A DNA stretch of 36,498 bases from a virus: the IMG/VR virus record IMGVR_UViG_3300036985_006750, positions 1 through 36,498 of that record; one strand, 5' to 3'. This document shows, in pieces, positions 31,154 through 36,443 of the stretch. The first letter of the stretch is position 1. Every line of letters starts with the position of its first letter. The notes under the pieces are model-generated. The model was not told where the DNA came from and made no database searches. It was given only the letters and a program-made list of their open reading frames with translations. Made by a program: the position numbers and the translations under genes.

Positions 31154-31686
31154 TTAACTTTGGCCATGGAGTAACTTTGGTTCCGGTTCTCGAAAAACAG
31201 TTAGGCCAAATGTTGGTGTGGAGAAACGACCGGAGGGTCTGGAAGTGGTGTAGACAGAACTCTGTAATCTCTGAAGCGGAGCATATTGCTTGGTTTCGGT
31301 CGCTGCTGGGAAATCAGAAGATCAAGATGTTCTCAATCTGCGATTCTGAGGGAAACTTTGTTGGCGTGTGTGGGTTGACCGACATCGACCGGGTGAACTC
31401 TCGCGCCGAGTTTTCTCTCTATCTCGGTCCAGACTTCCAAAACAAAGGGCTAGGCAAGTCCGCACTAAAGACGCTGGTCGACCACGCATTCATTGACGAG
31501 AATCTTCATTCTGTCTGGGGAGAATCGTTTGCTGACAATCCTGCATGCAATTGCTTTGAAAGTATCGGGTTCAAATTAGACGGTGTGCGCAGAGGTTTCT
31601 ACTTCAGAAACGGCGATTATATTGATGCTCGGTTGTATAGCATTTTTCGGGAGGATTGCGAATGGTCTGGGTCTCACTTATCCTGA
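31150..31686 (+). CDS. GNAT N-acetyltransferase (PseH/RimJ-like)
   Basis: A 178-residue GNAT enzyme. LVWRNDRRVWKWCRQNSVIS is the N-terminal pattern of the PseH/RimJ type, FVGVCGLTDID is the central strand, and YLGPDFQNKGLGKSALKTLV is the acetyl-CoA loop (Q-x-x-G-x-G). It ends with NPACNCFESIGFKLDGVRRG. PseH acetylates the 4-amino group of the pseudaminic acid precursor, and this protein is the likely counterpart after the aminotransferase. Last gene of the cassette; it overlaps the start of the following membrane protein gene by 25 bases. Confidence 0.82.
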   Translation: MINFGHGVTLVPVLEKQLGQMLVWRNDRRVWKWCRQNSVISEAEHIAWFRSLLGNQKIKMFSICDSEGNFVGVCGLTDIDRVNSRAEFSLYLGPDFQNKGLGKSALKTLVDHAFIDENLHSVWGESFADNPACNCFESIGFKLDGVRRGFYFRNGDYIDARLYSIFREDCEWSGSHLS

Positions 31687-31862
31687 GCATAGCGGCCATT
31701 TTTCTGGCACTGAGGCCGCGCCGGCAACAGGAATTGGCTCCCGTTGTCGTTAAGGAGCGCCGTGGCCGCAATCGCAGCATGGTCCTTGACGAGCTAGCGG
31801 GCTGGAGAAAAGAACAAGAGGAGATGTTAGAATGGGAACAAGAGCAAAGGTCAAAACTATGA
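31662..31862 (+). CDS. Small membrane protein before the endolysin (holin/spanin candidate)
   Basis: A 66-residue protein from ATG 31662 (GGGAGG 7 bases upstream). Residues 1-18 are hydrophobic (MVWVSLILSIAAIFLALR), then a basic stretch and a Glu/Arg/Gln-rich helix. It is directly coupled (ATGA) to the amidase gene, the usual place of a holin or inner spanin. The single membrane segment and charged helical tail fit a holin with one TM or an i-spanin; neither is certain. Confidence 0.55.
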   Translation: MVWVSLILSIAAIFLALRPRRQQELAPVVVKERRGRNRSMVLDELAGWRKEQEEMLEWEQEQRSKL

Positions 31863-32383
31863 AGCGCATTCTTATCGACCCGGGTCACAGTTCAGAGGAA
31901 CCGGGTGCGAGAAGCCGCGACGGGACCGCCAAAGAGGAAAATCTCAATCTCCTGCAAGCCGAGCTGATTGCCAAGGAGCTCATGGGCAAAGCCAAAGTCG
32001 ACATCTACAACCCCGCGGTCGATTCGCTTCGAGACATCGGAAATCACGCGGCTGATTACGACATGTTCATATCTCTCCATCATAACTCTTACGACGGCTA
32101 CTCTGACCCAGGAACCGAGGTATTGATTTCTCCCACCGCCAAACTCGCGAGTGTTGAACTGGCCGACAAAATGGTCAAGGCCATCAGCGATGCTCTCGGC
32201 TCTACGGACCGCGGAGTCTTGGAGCGCAACCTGGGTGTTCTCAGAACCGCCGAAGTGGTATGCGCCGGGCCTTGTATTCTGATTGAATCCTTCTTTCTGA
32301 ATCCATACGGTCAGGAAACCGCCAAAATTCGGGCGGTCAAAGCAGCGGAAGCGATTGCCTCGTGTTTAAGCAAAATGTTATGA
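31859..32383 (+). CDS. Endolysin: N-acetylmuramoyl-L-alanine amidase (Amidase_3)
   Basis: A 174-residue amidase from ATG 31859, in ATGA overlap; another ATG at 31832 with GAGGAG in front is possible. ILIDPGHSSEE holds the zinc ligand His10, KEENLNL the Glu ligand, ISLHHNS a second His (74), and ILIESFF the catalytic Glu. It cuts the amide bond between the sugar strand and the peptide of peptidoglycan. There is no signal peptide, so it needs a holin. The catalytic domain stands alone without a cell-wall-binding domain, usual for Gram-negative hosts. Confidence 0.88.
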   Translation: MKRILIDPGHSSEEPGARSRDGTAKEENLNLLQAELIAKELMGKAKVDIYNPAVDSLRDIGNHAADYDMFISLHHNSYDGYSDPGTEVLISPTAKLASVELADKMVKAISDALGSTDRGVLERNLGVLRTAEVVCAGPCILIESFFLNPYGQETAKIRAVKAAEAIASCLSKML

Positions 32384-32408
32384 TTAGAGAAGACTCCTCG
32401 AAAAGTGG

Positions 32409-32447
32409 AACAGTTTGACAGCCTGGCACATAGCTGGGTTGTTTTTT
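32409..32447 (+). terminator. Possible intrinsic terminator after the endolysin
   Basis: Nested inverted repeats AACA...TGTT and CAGC...GCTG followed by TTTTTT (32442-32447). The stem is interrupted, so the call is weak. The next gene starts 12 bases later with its own AGGAGG. Confidence 0.3.
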
Positions 32448-32458
32448 AGGAGGTAAAG

Positions 32459-32767
32459 ATGTCGGGATTTTGGTGGAAATGCATGAGATGTAGCGGGCTA
32501 AACCCTCCGCTAATGGAATACTGCACTAATGCCCGTTGCAGAGCGCCGGCACCCTGGTTACAGAAGCCAAAGCCTACTCCGCTTCCGCCTTCTGAAACCA
32601 AGCCAGCGCAACCGCGCGCGCCAAAGCCAGCTTGGCTGATTCGGTTGTCGGTTTGGCTCACTGTGTTGACGCCGATCGTGCTAGGAGCGACATTGTTCCT
32701 TCCGCCACCTTTTAATGGTATTGTGAAGGTAGTGTTCGAGTTGATCAAACAGATTGTTAATATGTGA
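32459..32767 (+). CDS. Zinc-ribbon protein with C-terminal membrane anchor
   Basis: A 102-residue protein. Residues 5-27 form a zinc finger of the RanBP2-like kind (W6-K-C8-x2-C11-x3-N15-x6-C22-x4-C27). Residues 36-58 are a Pro/Lys linker, and about 60-82 are a membrane helix (LIRLSVWLTVLTPIVLGATL). A cytoplasmic zinc head held to the membrane by a Pro arm is an unusual small phage design. AGGAGG lies 6 bases before the ATG. Its place after the endolysin allows a role in lysis control or in exclusion. Confidence 0.6.
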   Translation: MSGFWWKCMRCSGLNPPLMEYCTNARCRAPAPWLQKPKPTPLPPSETKPAQPRAPKPAWLIRLSVWLTVLTPIVLGATLFLPPPFNGIVKVVFELIKQIVNM

Positions 32768-32778
32768 AAGGAATCACA

Positions 32779-33027
32779 ATGAAAGAAACCAAGGAAGCTC
32801 TAGTTGGTCTTGTCGCTCTCGCCAAAGAAGTTATTGAAGTATCGAAGGACGGGTTGCAGCCTGCCGATATGATGGTTTTGGTAAGCAAGCTCGCGGCTGA
32901 TGAAGTATTCCGCACCAAGCTTTTGAATGCAGTGCAGGGATTGGAAAAGATTCCAGAAGAGCTGAACCCGTTCACTATCGAGAAGGGCATCGATATCGTC
33001 TTGGCAATCGCGTTGGAGCTGAAATAA
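32779..33027 (+). CDS. 82-residue helical protein
   Basis: The chosen start is MKETKEALVGLVALAKEVIE (ATG 32779, AAAGGAA 5 bases upstream); an earlier in-frame ATG at 32764 lies inside the previous gene end. The protein is helix-rich with alternating Leu/Val and charged residues and no membrane segment or cysteine. I recall similar short proteins in phages of various hosts near the lysis genes, without known function. Confidence 0.6.
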   Translation: MKETKEALVGLVALAKEVIEVSKDGLQPADMMVLVSKLAADEVFRTKLLNAVQGLEKIPEELNPFTIEKGIDIVLAIALELK

Positions 33028-33068
33028 TGCCCTGCGGTAAGAAAAAGCCAAAGAAGCCAAAGAAGTAA
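33027..33068 (+). CDS. 13-residue Lys-rich micro-ORF
   Basis: MPCGKKKPKKPKK, starting at an ATG that overlaps the TAA of the previous gene (TAATG) and ending 7 bases before the converging protease gene. Lys/Pro micro-ORFs of this kind are frequent at the ends of phage operons. Whether it is made is unknown; a tiny DNA- or RNA-binding peptide is conceivable. Confidence 0.4.
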   Translation: MPCGKKKPKKPKK

Positions 33069-33075
33069 AATCAAG

Positions 33076-33825
33076 TCACGGCGCAAACCAGCAGCGGGGA
33101 CGGTGCTGCCCGAACACCCCCGCAGCATAACTATCGAGTCGGCACTGAACGGTCGCGGGGTAACTCAGCACAGTTTTGGAAACCACGGTTTCGTCTGGTG
33201 TCTCGAAAGCCGCAAGTTCATCATCTCCCAAAATGAAGCCAAGAAGATTGGTGAGTCCTCTCGCGCCTTCCAAGCCGTTGCGACAGAGCGAGTCATTGGG
33301 AACGCAATTCTCTTCTATAAACGGTTCGTAGCTAGCTGCTAACTGCTGGAGCTTAGGCACGCGCTCCCAAATGCGTTTGAGGCAGTGTCGGGTAGAATAC
33401 CAGTCACTCATTCCCTCGGCGCTCAACTCGGTTGGTGTGTACACATAGGGCTGCCCCGCGTAGGCGTGGCCAAGCTCATGGCAAAGCACTATTGCAAAGC
33501 CCGCAGGCGTAATCTCTTGGCGTCGTGCTAATCCGCCGTACATGTTGATCTCAACTGTGCCTTCGTATTTCTTGTCACGGTTGACGTTGGCATTGATGAT
33601 TTTCTCGCTCCATTTTCTATTGACCACCAACTTCTCTTTTCGCTGTACAGCCTCGGCTTTCGCATAGCTATCCTCGCCGGCAGCGATTACCTGGTTGAAT
33701 GTGGACTCGTCAATACCAGCTTTGGAATTGATATTGTCGTAAAGGTGCAGGTCGTTATCGGGGAAGATGGATTCGGCGCGCGCGCCACAAGAAACCAAAC
33801 AGAAGAGAGCAACTAAGATTCGCAT
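33076..33825 (-). CDS. Exported HExxH zinc metalloprotease
   Basis: A 249-residue protein read against its neighbours. The signal region MRILVALFCLVSCGARAES offers either a lipobox LVSC (Cys13) or signal-peptidase I cleavage after ARA. The zinc motif is H116-E117-L-G-H120, with E137/D141 in AEGMSDWYS as likely third ligand and helper. VEINMYGGLARRQEIT and CHELGHAYAG resemble exported proteins I associate with Bdellovibrio and relatives. Several cysteines suggest disulfides outside the cytoplasm. AGGAGG precedes the ATG. Isolated and on the other strand, it looks like a host-derived cargo gene. The target is unknown; envelope or predatory functions are possible. Confidence 0.75.
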   Translation of the reverse strand: MRILVALFCLVSCGARAESIFPDNDLHLYDNINSKAGIDESTFNQVIAAGEDSYAKAEAVQRKEKLVVNRKWSEKIINANVNRDKKYEGTVEINMYGGLARRQEITPAGFAIVLCHELGHAYAGQPYVYTPTELSAEGMSDWYSTRHCLKRIWERVPKLQQLAASYEPFIEENCVPNDSLCRNGLEGARGLTNLLGFILGDDELAAFETPDETVVSKTVLSYPATVQCRLDSYAAGVFGQHRPRCWFAP

Positions 33826-33870
33826 GGTGTACCTCCTGTCAATAGCATAGCATTTTGGCCAAGCGGCTTG

Positions 33871-33899
33871 TTGCTACAAACCCGCCGGTGTCGTAAACT
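33871..33899 (+). promoter_or_regulatory. Candidate promoter for the 33933 gene
   Basis: TTGCTA (33871-33876), 17 bases, then TAAACT (33894-33899), moderate matches to -35 and -10. It is placed properly for the rightward gene starting at 33933, which is otherwise isolated between two leftward genes. Confidence 0.4.
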
Positions 33900-33932
33900 T
33901 GACATGGGACCTACACTCAACAGGGGGATATT

Positions 33933-34583
33933 ATGATATCGGAGTTGGAAATTGTCTCTCCGGCCATTGTCGCCGGCCGAAAGATTAGAGTTACCGAATA
34001 CAATGTGCGCAACTATCGCTTACATCAGGTTTTAGAACAGCTCGCCCGCTTGTTTCTATTCCTCCTTGAGTGCGACAGCAACAACACTAACTCGAAGGTG
34101 AAGCCTCGCGACGTTCGCGCCATCCGGTCGCAATGGACTATTGCGCAGGACGAGTTGGCATTTTCAATGGCTCACAATGACCTTCCAAGCGGGTCATACG
34201 AGCAGGCTTACAAACTTCTGGTTGTCGATCCGCTCGAAATCCAGCGTGTTCGCAACGTGAAGGTTAAGCGCGTTTTGTCCGAGATGTTCGCGACGGTCAA
34301 GGTTTGTTTGGGAGTTGATTCTGCCTCAACTCAGGGCTTCATTGCACAGAACGATTATGAAGACATCGTGGATCTGTTTAGATGCGTTGATGACTGCCTA
34401 AATCGCTGGATTGGAGCAGGTTCCGATGCTTTGGATACCGGAATTGTGGTGCCAGCGTACGAGTGCGTGGGAGAGGTTAGCCCTGACGTTGATATTGATT
34501 ATGCTTCCACCATGGAACCTAGCCCCGACTCACCACTACCTCCGCTTCCTGACGTTCCAGATACCGCCGTGGCAAAGAAGTAA
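33933..34583 (+). CDS. 216-residue hypothetical with Pro/Asp-rich tail
   Basis: An isolated rightward gene between the protease and the leftward operon. GGGGGA lies 4 bases before the ATG. Residues 1-155 are predicted helical (VLEQLARLFLFLLECDSNN, then LSEMFATVKVCLGVDS and IVDLFRCVDDCLNRWIGAG). The last 45 residues are acidic and Pro-rich, probably disordered. No signal, membrane segment or motif is recognised. It ends 5 bases before the last gene of the leftward operon, with no clear terminator between. Confidence 0.65.
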   Translation: MISELEIVSPAIVAGRKIRVTEYNVRNYRLHQVLEQLARLFLFLLECDSNNTNSKVKPRDVRAIRSQWTIAQDELAFSMAHNDLPSGSYEQAYKLLVVDPLEIQRVRNVKVKRVLSEMFATVKVCLGVDSASTQGFIAQNDYEDIVDLFRCVDDCLNRWIGAGSDALDTGIVVPAYECVGEVSPDVDIDYASTMEPSPDSPLPPLPDVPDTAVAKK

Positions 34584-34588
34584 TCACT

Positions 34589-34855
34589 TCACTTCACCGA
34601 AGCGATAGCGCCTGCCAATTTCTCAATGAAAGCGGCGGGCATTTTTTCGAGTGCAGCGAGCAGTTTTTCGGCGGCGGCAAGCCTCGCCTCAACTCCTCTC
34701 AGACGCGTGACCGCGTTATTAAACTCCACGGCCATCACTTTGTAAGCCTCGATCAACTTTTGCTCGTTTTCAGAGCCGACAAGGTTCGGTCGTATTTCAT
34801 CCTCAAAGATCTGCTTTATGAACACTTCTAGTTGTGCTGCTATATCTACATCCAT
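34589..34855 (-). CDS. 88-residue coiled-coil protein, last gene of leftward operon
   Basis: Start ATG 34855 (MDVDIAAQLEVFIKQIFEDE) chosen for its position after the lipoprotein stop and a GAGG 7 bases upstream; a longer frame to 34984 would overlap the lipoprotein. The protein is a helix bundle or coiled coil with Ala/Leu/Glu heptads (RLAAAEKLLAALEKMPAAF). Function unknown. Confidence 0.6.
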   Translation of the reverse strand: MDVDIAAQLEVFIKQIFEDEIRPNLVGSENEQKLIEAYKVMAVEFNNAVTRLRGVEARLAAAEKLLAALEKMPAAFIEKLAGAIASVK

Positions 34856-34863
34856 GTTAGACC

Positions 34864-35199
34864 TCACCAAATCACTTTGCATTTGTCTGCGGGCAAAAAA
34901 TACGCTGGCCAATCGTCTGCAAAAATAAACCGCACTGTATGCGTAATCTCTGAGCCGGTGTAGTCGCATTTTCCCTCCGACCATCCTTCAATGTAGCATT
35001 TGCAACGAAAATATGTGCCGGGTGGATGTTGAGCCGGTGATTGATCCACCGGCGGCTTTGTTGGAGCTGCCGTTGGTGTTGGTTTTACCGCATAGTGATC
35101 CCGTTCGATGGGTGGATAACGATATCGCGTTTGCTTTACCTCTTGATTGTTTCCGCACGCGACAATAATAAGTAAAGGGAATAAGTTACACATTTTCAT
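34864..35199 (-). CDS. Small Pro-rich lipoprotein (o-spanin candidate)
   Basis: A 111-residue protein with a lipoprotein signal, FPLLIIVACGNNQ, lipobox IVAC and Cys15. The mature part has a Pro/Thr-rich arm (about 40-62) and a C-terminal domain with five cysteines (CKC, CDY, CKV). Its start lies inside the end of the preceding TM/coiled-coil gene, as in embedded or overlapping Rz/Rz1 spanin pairs. It differs from typical o-spanins in its length and Cys-rich end, so it may instead be a surface factor. Confidence 0.55.
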   Translation of the reverse strand: MKMCNLFPLLIIVACGNNQEVKQTRYRYPPIERDHYAVKPTPTAAPTKPPVDQSPAQHPPGTYFRCKCYIEGWSEGKCDYTGSEITHTVRFIFADDWPAYFLPADKCKVIW

Positions 35200-35386
35200 T
35201 GGTTTTCCTTTCTAAACTTTCGGGTTCGGTAAGCTTGGCGTCCAAGTCGCGGGCGAGCTGTTCTAATCCAGAAATCCGGTGTTGGAGAGCGCCGATCGTT
35301 AGCGCTTCCTGCCGTCTGGAAGCCGAGATGGCCAGTAGGTAGCGGATTCCTGGAAGGTTGGCAAGGAAGTTAATGATTCGGATCAT
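35186..35386 (-). CDS. Short N-terminal hydrophobic, coiled-coil protein (i-spanin candidate)
   Basis: A 66-residue protein from ATG 35386, in ATGA overlap (an ATG 12 bases upstream is also open). Residues 2-22 are moderately hydrophobic (IRIINFLANLPGIRYLLAIS) but contain an Arg, then a heptad helix (LQHRISGLEQLARDLDAKL). With the lipoprotein that overlaps its end it could form an inner/outer spanin pair. Low hydrophobicity keeps this uncertain. Confidence 0.5.
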   Translation of the reverse strand: MIRIINFLANLPGIRYLLAISASRRQEALTIGALQHRISGLEQLARDLDAKLTEPESLERKTNENV

Positions 35387-35577
35387 GTTCGGCTCCATTT
35401 CATTTCAAACCCGATGCTTTCAGAACAGTTGTCAACTCGCTCTTCAAAACTTCTCTCTGGATACTCTTTTGCAGCAGCTACCGCACACCACTTAAGCTCG
35501 ACCATACAGTCAGCCGTGGCTGTCGTATCGGGCAGCAGGTGGGCGCAATAAAGGAACAGAATTTCTAAGACTCCCAT
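35383..35577 (-). CDS. 64-residue Cys-containing hypothetical
   Basis: Start at MGVLEILFLYCAHLL (ATG 35577, AGGAAG 6 bases upstream); the open frame upstream to 35649 lies inside another gene. The N-terminus is hydrophobic without a basic n-region. Cysteines occur at 11, 24, 30 and near 48 and the C-terminus is charged. It could be exported with disulfides, but no family is recognised. Confidence 0.55.
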   Translation of the reverse strand: MGVLEILFLYCAHLLPDTTATADCMVELKWCAVAAAKEYPERSFEERVDNCSESIGFEMKWSRT

Positions 35578-35777
35578 GGTAATCTTCCTTGCTTTTTCTT
35601 CACGTTTATCTTCGCAATCGGCGCTAAGTGGGGCCGCTCTTTGATGCAAGAGTTCACGCTGTGCGATGAAATCCGCAGACGGCGAGCAGCGTCGTTTATG
35701 CTCAGACCCTCTTTTATGAGAGCTTCGATCATGTCGAAAAAATTGCTTGCTGGCACTCTATTTGTGTTGTTTCGCAT
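35565..35777 (-). CDS. Small helix-turn-helix protein
   Basis: A 70-residue protein. FFDMIEALIKEGLSINDAAR and RLRISSHSVNSCIKERPHL form a likely HTH (about residues 14-48), with a basic C-terminal arm (INVKKKQGRLPW). The gene overlaps the Fis-like gene upstream by 20 bases and the next gene by 13. Two small DNA-binding proteins made from overlapping genes could act together on phage or host promoters. Confidence 0.55.
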   Translation of the reverse strand: MRNNTNRVPASNFFDMIEALIKEGLSINDAARRLRISSHSVNSCIKERPHLAPIAKINVKKKQGRLPWES

Positions 35778-36045
35778 AGAAATCCCTCAACAAATCTCTG
35801 CTAATTTTCACTTCTCCACATCGCGCTGTTGGGTCTGGAAACCGCTTTGTCGGCTCGTAAACGGCCATCCATTGCCGCAGCGAGCGCACTGATATTCCCA
35901 ATACGTCAGCAGCCAGCGTGCGATTCCAGGAGCATTTCTCAAGCACAAAAACCCGCAGCGCCATTAGTACCGAGTCCTCAAGAGAAAACTCAAATTTAAC
36001 TTCTTGTGGGCGTCTTTTCTTCGGCGGCCTAAGAACGCTTTTCAT
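35758..36045 (-). CDS. Fis-type helix-turn-helix protein
   Basis: A 95-residue protein. Residues 34-63 (VLEKCSWNRTLAADVLGISV, RSLRQWMAVYE) match the Fis/NtrC C-terminal HTH pattern, in which NRT-x-AA-x-x-LGIS precedes the recognition helix. A basic N-terminus (PPKKRRP) and a charged end flank it. It probably binds DNA as a dimer and may regulate early-to-late transcription or recombination. The start is preceded by AGGG. Confidence 0.7.
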   Translation of the reverse strand: MKSVLRPPKKRRPQEVKFEFSLEDSVLMALRVFVLEKCSWNRTLAADVLGISVRSLRQWMAVYEPTKRFPDPTARCGEVKISRDLLRDFYAKQHK

Positions 36046-36244
36046 GTATTACCCTGTCGATGGCTGTCAGATTAATATCGCACACAAGATGACGAGCATA
36101 ATCTTCAATCCACACCGCCTTTTTCGAGTGTGAGAAGCTATGTCTGACAACAGCAACGCTGCTGTCTTTTCCGCAAGCGTACAGTTTCTTTTCGATGTCT
36201 TCGAGAACATCTTGCACGTCCTCCACGCGAATATACCAGCTCAC
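36029..36244 (-). CDS. 71-residue hypothetical coupled to the Gly-rich ORF
   Basis: Starts at GTG 36244, whose last two bases are shared with the TGA of the Gly-Ser protein; its ribosome-binding site GGGGAGGAAGA is the coding sequence of that protein's last residues. The sequence opens MSWYIRVEDVQDVLEDIEKK and ends LTAIDRVIHEKRS, an alpha/beta miniprotein. Unknown function. It overlaps the Fis-like gene by 17 bases. Confidence 0.6.
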   Translation of the reverse strand: MSWYIRVEDVQDVLEDIEKKLYACGKDSSVAVVRHSFSHSKKAVWIEDYARHLVCDINLTAIDRVIHEKRS

Positions 36245-36396
36245 TCTTCCTCCCCGTAGCCCCAGCCTTCGCCGCTGCCGTTGCCCCAGCCCATGCCGCC
36301 TCCGCTGCCGCCTCCGCTGCCGCCTCCGCTGCCATAGCCGCCTCCGCTGCCGCCTCCGCTGCCGCCGCCGCTGCCGTAGCCGTCTTCGCTACTCAT
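36241..36396 (-). CDS. 51-residue Gly-Ser repeat micro-protein ending YGEEE
   Basis: A full copy of the gene cut at position 1. It starts MSSEDGYG, continues with six GGGS-like units interrupted by Tyr, then GMGWGNGSGEGWGYGEEE. More than half the residues are Gly; aromatic residues are spaced in the last third. Its start overlaps the 16-residue ORF and its stop overlaps the next gene. The GGC/GGA/AGC codon repeat is prone to slippage. The function is unknown; a disordered linker-like or condensate-like peptide, or a translation-coupling leader, are possible. Confidence 0.6.
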   Translation of the reverse strand: MSSEDGYGSGGGSGGGSGGGYGSGGGSGGGSGGGMGWGNGSGEGWGYGEEE

Positions 36397-36443
36397 TCTT
36401 CCTCCCCGTAACCGCTGCCGTTGCCGCTGCCGTCGCTACTCAT
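36393..36443 (-). CDS. Second sequence copy of the 16-residue micro-ORF
   Basis: Identical to 94-144 and part of the terminal redundancy, so it is the same gene seen twice, not a duplicate in the genome. Here it leads into the full 51-residue Gly-rich protein. Confidence 0.45.
   Translation of the reverse strand: MSSDGSGNGSGYGEEE

Noticed and set aside
33103-33342. Plus-strand open frame opposite the metalloprotease
   Set aside because: It has no good ribosome-binding site or family pattern and is antisense to a gene with signal peptide and zinc motif.
34573-34600. Terminator between the two converging genes at 34583/34589
   Set aside because: No stem followed by a T or A run was found in the 5-base gap or nearby.
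36138-36335. Ala/Glu-rich reading frame on the minus strand over the repeat tract
   Set aside because: It is a frame-shifted reading of the Gly-Ser codon repeat. The Gly-Ser frame has the ribosome-binding site, ATGA coupling and matching module in the 16-residue ORF.
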